Shown here: positions 58,661 through 64,000 of the stretch, piece after piece
How the letters are laid out: each line of letters starts with the position of its first letter
Position numbering within the stretch: position 1 is the stretch's first letter
DNA from: Corynascus novoguineensis
Taxonomy: Eukaryota > Ascomycota > Sordariomycetes > Sordariales > Chaetomiaceae
Direction: 5' to 3'
DNA length: 64,000 nt
Assembly (NCBI GenBank): GCA_033296725.1
Contig: MU857612.1
Coordinates: 334,126-398,125 of the forward strand
The notes under the pieces: model-generated
What the model saw: only the letters and a program-made list of their open reading frames with translations
The model's database searches: none
What the model was told of the DNA's origin: nothing
Position numbers and translations under genes: made by a program

Positions 58661-58986
58661 ACCGGGCAGTGTGTTCAATTGGAAAACATGTTCTTTATTA
58701 GCCCCCGTAACTTAACCTGCATCGCTCTGGTGGATAAGAAGCAGCAGCAAGATTAGCCAGCGGAGTGATGCAATTGCACAGAGCTCCGACACAGACTAAC
58801 CAAGCACGGCCCGAAAACTATGGGTCTTCTCCCACTTTAGTGGTTCTCGCGAGGTCACCTGACATTCGCGACGCCAAAGTCGCGGCAACTCTACGCGTCG
58901 ACCGAGATTGGAGGCGAACGCCTGAGCAGCGGCGTCTTCTCGTTCTTCTCAGTCACCGAATTCAATGACATCCGGTTTTCACCACG
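58661..58986. other. Divergent promoter region, NDUFAF6-like / RAD5
   Basis: Only 326 bases between opposite ATGs, so promoters overlap. It contains an ACGCGT box at 58893-58898. Confidence 0.6.
58893..58898. promoter_or_regulatory. Candidate MCB element upstream of RAD5
   Basis: ACGCGT within the sequence ACTCTACGCGTCGACC, 89 bases before the RAD5 ATG, a good position for an MBF-type G1/S control site. The same word also occurs inside RAD5 coding sequence, so chance cannot be excluded. Confidence 0.3.
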
Positions 58987-61900
58987 ATGGACCACCCCGG
59001 CCCATCAGAGCCCCCAACAAAAAGGCGGCGTTTCTTTTCAGATGCAAGAAATGCGACCGCTCGAGCCTGGGACAACGCCACCAAGTTTAACGAAGCCGAA
59101 CCTGACAATACCGGACCATTCTGCGCACCGTTGCTTGATAAGTCCCTTCTACCGCAGCCCTATGTCGAAGACCGCGCCGATCCAACTCCAGCCTCGTCAG
59201 ACTACACAAGTCCATCTATTGATGCCACAAACCCTTCTACCTTCGACCAACAAACGTTCGAAAGCTTCGTTGGCGAAAGCGTCAAGCCAGATGTGATTGC
59301 CCTCATTCGGGAGAGTTGCGGCAACGATCTGGAACGGGCCATCAACATATATCTTGACGGCACTTGGAAGAGTCTAAAACGAAAGACGGCTGTCGGAACT
59401 TTTTCGCGCGGTTCATCTTCGGCCCCCGCACTTCTTGATAACGATGGCTTGAGTCCGGTGTCTCGACAGGCCGACACGCTGCAATCGATGCCAGAGTCCA
59501 GATATATTGGTGCGTTTGGAGTTGAAGGATGGGCTACACGCAGTGGGAACAATCTCTTGAGACACGGTGATGTTGTCAAGATAGAGCGCCAAAAGATCCA
59601 GGCACCTAAACCTCACCCGCAAAAGGCTCAGGGCAAACTGGGGCCGGCTCAACCAACTCTACGCGTCAGCACCGCCGCCGCCAAAAGGGTTGATGTAATC
59701 GTCCGTTTCACCGACACTACCGGCAGGGAGATCGGGCGTTTGGCCAAGGATACGGCAAACTGGGTATCGACGCTGATAGATCAGAAGATATGCTTGTTCG
59801 AGGGCATTTGTGTGTACGCCCCTGAGAGACTGCGCACCAATGACACGGTATTTCTTCAGCTTCGATGCTCACTGCTGAGGTCCGCCTTCTTTGGCCGCGC
59901 GTTCCAGGTTGCAGACAACAGGACAACTGGGCGGTTCGAGGAGGTCGAGACGTCCGAAGAGAGGGACTTGCGGCTCAGGCAGGTTGCGCTTGTCAGGCTC
60001 TTCCAAGAGATCAACCTCCTGCCTACCAGGGCCAATGCCGCGGCAGCAAAGAGCCAGCGACTAGGGCTGCTCGAAGCTGCCGAGATGGCTGACAAGAGAG
60101 AGAAGGAGAAACCGAAACCGCTCCAAGTACAAGATGGCGCGGCTCAGTCCCCTCCTTCAGAGGATATTGAAGATGGCCAAGAGCTTGAACAAGATCAGCT
60201 TGACGCGCTGTACGCGAAGGCACAGTCATTCGACTTTAACACTCCAGAAGCGGAGCCTGCTGGCTCTTTCGCCTTGACGTTGCGTCCCTACCAAAAGCAG
60301 TCGCTGCATTGGATGATAGGGAAAGAAAAGAATGTGCGGAACGAAGAACGAGAGACGTCAATGCACCCCTTATGGGAGGAATATGTCTGGCCTACGAAGG
60401 ATCACAATGACGAGGAACTTCCAAGTGTTGCTGAGCAAACTTCTTTCTACATCAATCCTTACTCTGGGGAGTTGTCTTTACAGTTTCCACGACAGGGCCA
60501 GCACTGCCTCGGAGGAATCTTGGCCGACGAAATGGGCTTGGGCAAAACGATCCAAATGCTTAGCCTTATCCACACACATAAGTCCGAGATTGCAGCGCAG
60601 GCTCGTCAACCTAATCGGCCTGCGTCGTCGGTCAACAAGCTTCCACGTCTTCCTTACGTTCAAGGGCGTGACACTGTGGTGGATGCTCCATGCACTACCC
60701 TCGTTGTCGCGCCCATGTCTCTCCTCGCGCAATGGCAGAGCGAAGCGGAGAACGCTTCCAAGGAGGGCACTCTGAAGTCTATGTTGTATTATGGGAATGA
60801 GAAAACCGTTGATTTGCTGGCACTTTGCTGTGAGCCCAACGCCGCAAATGCCCCGGACCTAGTCATCACGAGCTATGGTGTGGTGCTATCTGAGTTCACC
60901 CAGATCGCCTCCAGAAATGGCGACAGAACCAGCAACCATGGCCTCTTTTCGCTGAACTTTTTCCGCGTTATCCTTGACGAGGCACACAGTATAAAAAATC
61001 GCCAGTCAAAGACGGCTAAGGCCTGCTATGAGATTGCCGCAACCCATCGCTGGGTGTTGACCGGGACGCCCATTGTCAATAAGCTCGAGGATCTCTTCAG
61101 TCTGGTCAGGTTCTTGAGGGTTGAACCTTGGAATAACTTTTCCTTCTGGCGGACGTTTATCACCGTGCCATTCGAGTCCAAGAATTATATGCGGGCGCTA
61201 GATGTTGTCCAGACCGTCCTGGAGCCGCTCGTCATGAGAAGGACAAAGGATATGAAAACACCTGATGGGAAACCCCTGGTGGCTCTACCCCCCAAGCAGG
61301 TTGAGATCCTGGACATTGAACTCTCCAAGGCGGAGCGTGATGTTTATGACCATATCTTCACTCGAGCAAAACGGACCTTTTTTGCCAATGTTGAGGCCGG
61401 CACCGTCATGAAAGCATTCACCAGCATTTTTGCACAAATCCTCAGGCTCCGTCAATCCTGCTGTCATCCACTACTCGTCCGCAATCAGGATATCGTGGCT
61501 GACGAGGAGGAAGCAACTGCTGCCGCCGATGCCGCTGCGGGACTTGCAGACGACATGGATCTTCAGTCTCTGATCCAGCGCTTCACCGCAATGACGGACG
61601 ATACTACCGACAACAACGCCTTCCCCGCTCATGTTCTCAGCCAAATCCGAGAAGAGGCTGTGAATGAGTGTCCAATCTGTACCGAGGAACCTATGGTTGA
61701 CCAAACCGTCACTGGATGTTGGCATTCCGCCTGCAAAAACTGTCTTCTGGACTACATCAAGCATCAAACTGACCACCATGAGGTGCCGCGTTGCTTTCAG
61801 TGCCGTGAGGTCATTAACTCCCGAGACTTGTTCGAGGTGGTGCGCCATGACGATGACCCAGATGTTGTCGAACCCGGGCAAGGGCCGCGCATCAGTCTTC

Positions 61901-62491
61901 AGCGAGTTGGAGTCGGAAACGCATCTGCAAAGATTGTTGCCCTAATCGGTCAACTCCGTGAACTTCGGAGAGAGAACCCAACAATCAAGTCAGTGGTGTT
62001 CAGTCAGTTCACCTCCTTCCTCTCCCTCCTCGAACCTGCACTTGCCAGAGCAAATATGCGCTTTCTCAGACTAGATGGATCAATGGCCCAGAAAGCACGC
62101 GCAGAGGTTCTGCAGGAGTTCAGCGAGTCCAAGAAGTTCACAATCCTCCTTCTCAGTCTCAAAGCTGGGGGTGTCGGGCTTAATCTGACGAGTGCCAAAA
62201 GAGTTTATCTCATGGACCCCTGGTGGAGTTATGCTGTTGAAGCGCAGGCTATCGACCGGGTCCACCGAATGGGACAGGAAGGTGAAGTGAAGGTTTATCG
62301 GTTCATCGTGAAAGACAGCGTCGAGCAACGAATGCTCAGGGTACAGGAGAGGAAAAAGTTCATGTAAGTCCTCGTTTCCGGATTTCGACGATCGAGTGCT
62401 AAAGCCTAGTAGTGCAACATCACTTGGCATGATGTCAGACGAAGAGAAGAGATTACAACGAATCGAGGACATTAGAGAACTTCTTACTTGA
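58987..62491 (+). CDS. RAD5: Rad5/HLTF-type SNF2 helicase and RING E3 ligase
   Basis: Exon 58987-62363, then GTAAGT...TAG intron to 62409 or 62412, last exon to 62491; 1151 or 1152 residues depending on which of two tandem TAG acceptors is used. Order of domains: UBA-like helices ('VIALIRESCGNDLERAINIYLD', about 98-119), HIRAN domain starting 'RYIGAFGVEGWATRSG' (about 171), SNF2 ATPase with DEMGLGKT (513-520) and DEAH (664-667), and a C3HC4 RING starting CPIC (895) with CWHSACKNC and CFQC. The second helicase lobe ends '...QERKKFI'. Rad5 binds 3' DNA ends through HIRAN, reverses forks with the ATPase, and builds K63 ubiquitin chains on PCNA with Ubc13-Mms2 for error-free damage tolerance. All key residues look intact. 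Confidence 0.95.
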
Positions 62492-63040
62492 TAGAGGAGA
62501 CATAGAGGATAATGAAAATGATAATTTTAGCTGTAACTTGTCTATCTCCACGCAGGAGAGCAGTGGTTCCGGTACTTTTCTATGCTTTGACAAGCTTCAA
62601 ATAGCTACCAGCTCCCAAAGACCCATCGAAGCCTTAAGGGGAAATTTACAAGGGTTATGGTAAGGGAGTTGCAGAGGCGTTGGAATCAGGAGTGGGTCGA
62701 CCAGAGGCCCCGTAGGGGGTAGCCCACGCTAGACCTCCCAAACCTATTGCGACCTGCAGAGGTACCAGGCCTGACGAACACCGAGAGTGTTGCGAGCAGA
62801 ACCCCTGCCAAGGAGACACGTGACTGCGAAGCAGTCACGTATAAAGATGGTTCTGACCTCGCCTGTACTTTAAGGAAAAACAACGATGACTTTACCTTAC
62901 TTTTGATACTCATGCTAGTGTTCAGAAGTGCCGACCACAGAAGGACTGTCGGTCTGATCTGTGGTTACCAAAGCCCAGTTCACCGTTACCGCTAAGTAAC
63001 CTGAAAAGGCGAAGAGCGCGCGTAACAGAGAGCTTCGTCC
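62492..63040. other. RAD5 3' flank with short perfect hairpin
   Basis: Short open frames on both strands (for example 62747-62995 plus, 62686-62913 minus) have no recognisable family. A perfect 10-bp hairpin lies at 62818-62840. This is the transition from genic DNA to the repeat-rich right edge. Confidence 0.4.
62818..62840. repeat. Perfect 10-bp hairpin with 3-base loop
   Basis: ACGTGACTGC, loop GAA, GCAGTCACGT. The left arm contains the E-box CACGTG together with the base before it. It could be a rho-independent-like stem with no fungal role, a protein-binding palindrome, or a transposon terminal structure. Confidence 0.6.
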
Positions 63041-63232
63041 ATGCGCAAGCGCGCACAGGGGCTACAGGCCTCGGAGGTTTCCTTTCTCAGGGTCAAGATC
63101 CGATGGTTCAACACCCCTTGCAGCGACTGCGGGAAAGGGAGGGAAATAGTACAGCACTTGATTTATGGTACCCAAATCCACCCAAAAAACCCGAAATGGG
63201 AAGCCTTGAAAAACATTTTGTCAGTTTATTAA
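63041..63232 (+). mobile_element. Possible LINE (non-LTR retrotransposon) reverse-transcriptase 3' relic
   Basis: The 63-codon open frame has 'VKIRWFNTPCSDCGKGREI' followed by 'VQHLIYG', resembling the C-terminal zinc-knuckle region of fungal Tad/I-type LINE polyproteins (C..CG.G.E...H.L...C). The last expected cysteine is missing and no upstream polymerase core remains. AT-rich sequence follows directly, as with decayed 3' ends. If correct it is a short, dead remnant; the similarity is by eye over about 25 residues only. Confidence 0.35.
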
Positions 63233-63541
63233 TCAACTATTAGTTATATCTATTATCATTACTATTATTATTCTATGCTGACGCGCTAGGAGGGAGCCGT
63301 AATGATATTGATATTATGAGGTTCTATCAAAACTGCCTCTACATCAAACCACCAAACAGGCCTAATATAGCACTTCTGTGGTGGATTAAGAGAAAAGAGA
63401 ATTCAAATAAGCTCTATGAGAAGAACTGATTAAACTTTACGAATATATTGTTATAGCTGTTCTATCGACAACCGAATAGTCAAGCGACATCAATATCAAA
63501 AACGTGCTAGAACATTCCTTTATTTGGTTGGTGTGACGAAC
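63233..63541. other. AT-rich, probably RIP-mutated DNA
   Basis: Markedly more A+T than the rest of the window, with runs such as ATTATTATT and very few CpG or CpA-rich coding stretches. It has no open frame of note and adjoins the RIP-altered repeat pair. Confidence 0.5.
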
Positions 63542-63848
63542 TGTCAGGACCAGAATGGTCCTAGTAGGTTGAAAGTCAGAGTGAGGGGGTACGAGAGGCA
63601 TACAGGGTCACTAAGCATGGTAGGAGATGGGTCCTAGCAAGCAGTAGAATTGAGGGTACACTGAACTCTGCCAGATCCCTCCCCTTCTCCTGTCCCTACT
63701 ACCCTTTTTGACCCCGCGATATCTAGCTTACCCCTTTTCCACTCCTGGTCACGAGGCGAGAGATATAAGCGCGAGCCTCTTATGACCGTCGCTTATTCGC
63801 TACTTCCTAATAGTATTATGCCGTGCCAATAGTGCCATATGCCCTACC
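63542..63848 (+). repeat. Repeat copy 1 (LTR-like), less mutated
   Basis: Starts TGTCAGGACCAGAATGGTCC and is followed after 307 bases by a second copy starting with the same 30 bases. The first bases contain the inverted repeat GGACCA-GAA-TGGTCC. A TG start and about 300-base unit length are compatible with a solo or tandem LTR of a retrotransposon, though no CA end or target duplication is evident. Confidence 0.6.
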
Positions 63849-64000
63849 TGTCAGGACCAGAATGGTCCTAGTAGGTTGAAAGTTAGAGTAAGGGGATATA
63901 AGAGGTATATAGGGTTACTAAGTATAGTAGGAGATAGGTCCTAGTAAGTAGTAGAATTGAGGGTATACTAAACTCTGCCAAATCCCTCCCCTTCTTCTAT
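63849..64000 (+). repeat. Repeat copy 2, RIP-mutated, cut by the window edge
   Basis: Aligns without gaps to 63542-63693. About 18 differences can be counted by eye over 152 bases, and all are C-to-T or G-to-A when read from copy 1 to copy 2, mostly in CA-to-TA or TG-to-TA context. This directional pattern is the signature of repeat-induced point mutation. Confidence 0.75.

Noticed and set aside
62747..62995. 82-codon frame between RAD5 and the repeats
   Set aside because: No recognisable domain, a comparable frame exists on the opposite strand, and there is no splice support.

Overview
This window is nuclear DNA of a filamentous ascomycete (Pezizomycotina). A Sordariomycete, probably of the Sordariales, fits best. 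The evidence is: protein genes broken by short GT-AG introns of roughly 50-140 bases; typical fungal families (C2H2 regulator with a fungal MHR domain, aromatic-acid-exporter-like 'BRE4' transporter, Ldb19-type arrestin); a dispersed 5S rRNA sequence; and a repeat at the right edge whose two copies differ only by C-to-T and G-to-A changes, the mark of repeat-induced point mutation (RIP). No bacterial-style operons, CRISPR arrays or phage genes are present.

Layout. 1-2822: 3' part of a Dpb11/Rad4/TopBP1-type four-BRCT checkpoint protein. 3423-5886: a fungal-specific R/D/E-rich protein. 8324-11171 and 11846-15766: the divergent pair UTP8 (ribosome biogenesis) and ELG1/ATAD5 (PCNA unloader). 16135-17184: an orphan one-TM protein. 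18758-22609: a six-exon membrane transporter with a 9-base microexon. 22819-24225: a fatty-acid desaturase. 25879-29719: a C2H2 transcription factor, followed by about 8.6 kb with no convincing protein gene. 38010-40357: pieces of 5S rRNA flanking a metallophosphoesterase gene and a small orphan gene. 41106-43980: the divergent pair MOSC protein and alpha/beta hydrolase. 44388-45167: a secreted chitin deacetylase. 45843-48459: the divergent pair DUF7719-like membrane protein and PIG-L/GPI12. 49123-49637: LSM3. 50197-52191: a GTPBP1-like GTPase. 53152-54806: an Ldb19-type arrestin. 57482-58660 and 58987-62491: the divergent pair NDUFAF6-like complex I assembly factor and RAD5. 62492-64000: transposon relics and RIP-mutated repeats.

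A functional theme is that three proteins of DNA replication and damage tolerance, two of which act directly on PCNA (Elg1 unloads it, Rad5 polyubiquitinates it) plus the checkpoint scaffold Dpb11, lie in one 62-kb stretch, though not adjacent. The other genes are housekeeping (Utp8, LSm3, PIG-L, NDUFAF6) or membrane and lipid related. Exon boundaries were derived by eye from reading frame and splice consensus; all multi-exon models close in frame. The first or longest open frame often begins upstream of the first ATG, so starts given here are the first plausible ATG of the spliced frame.
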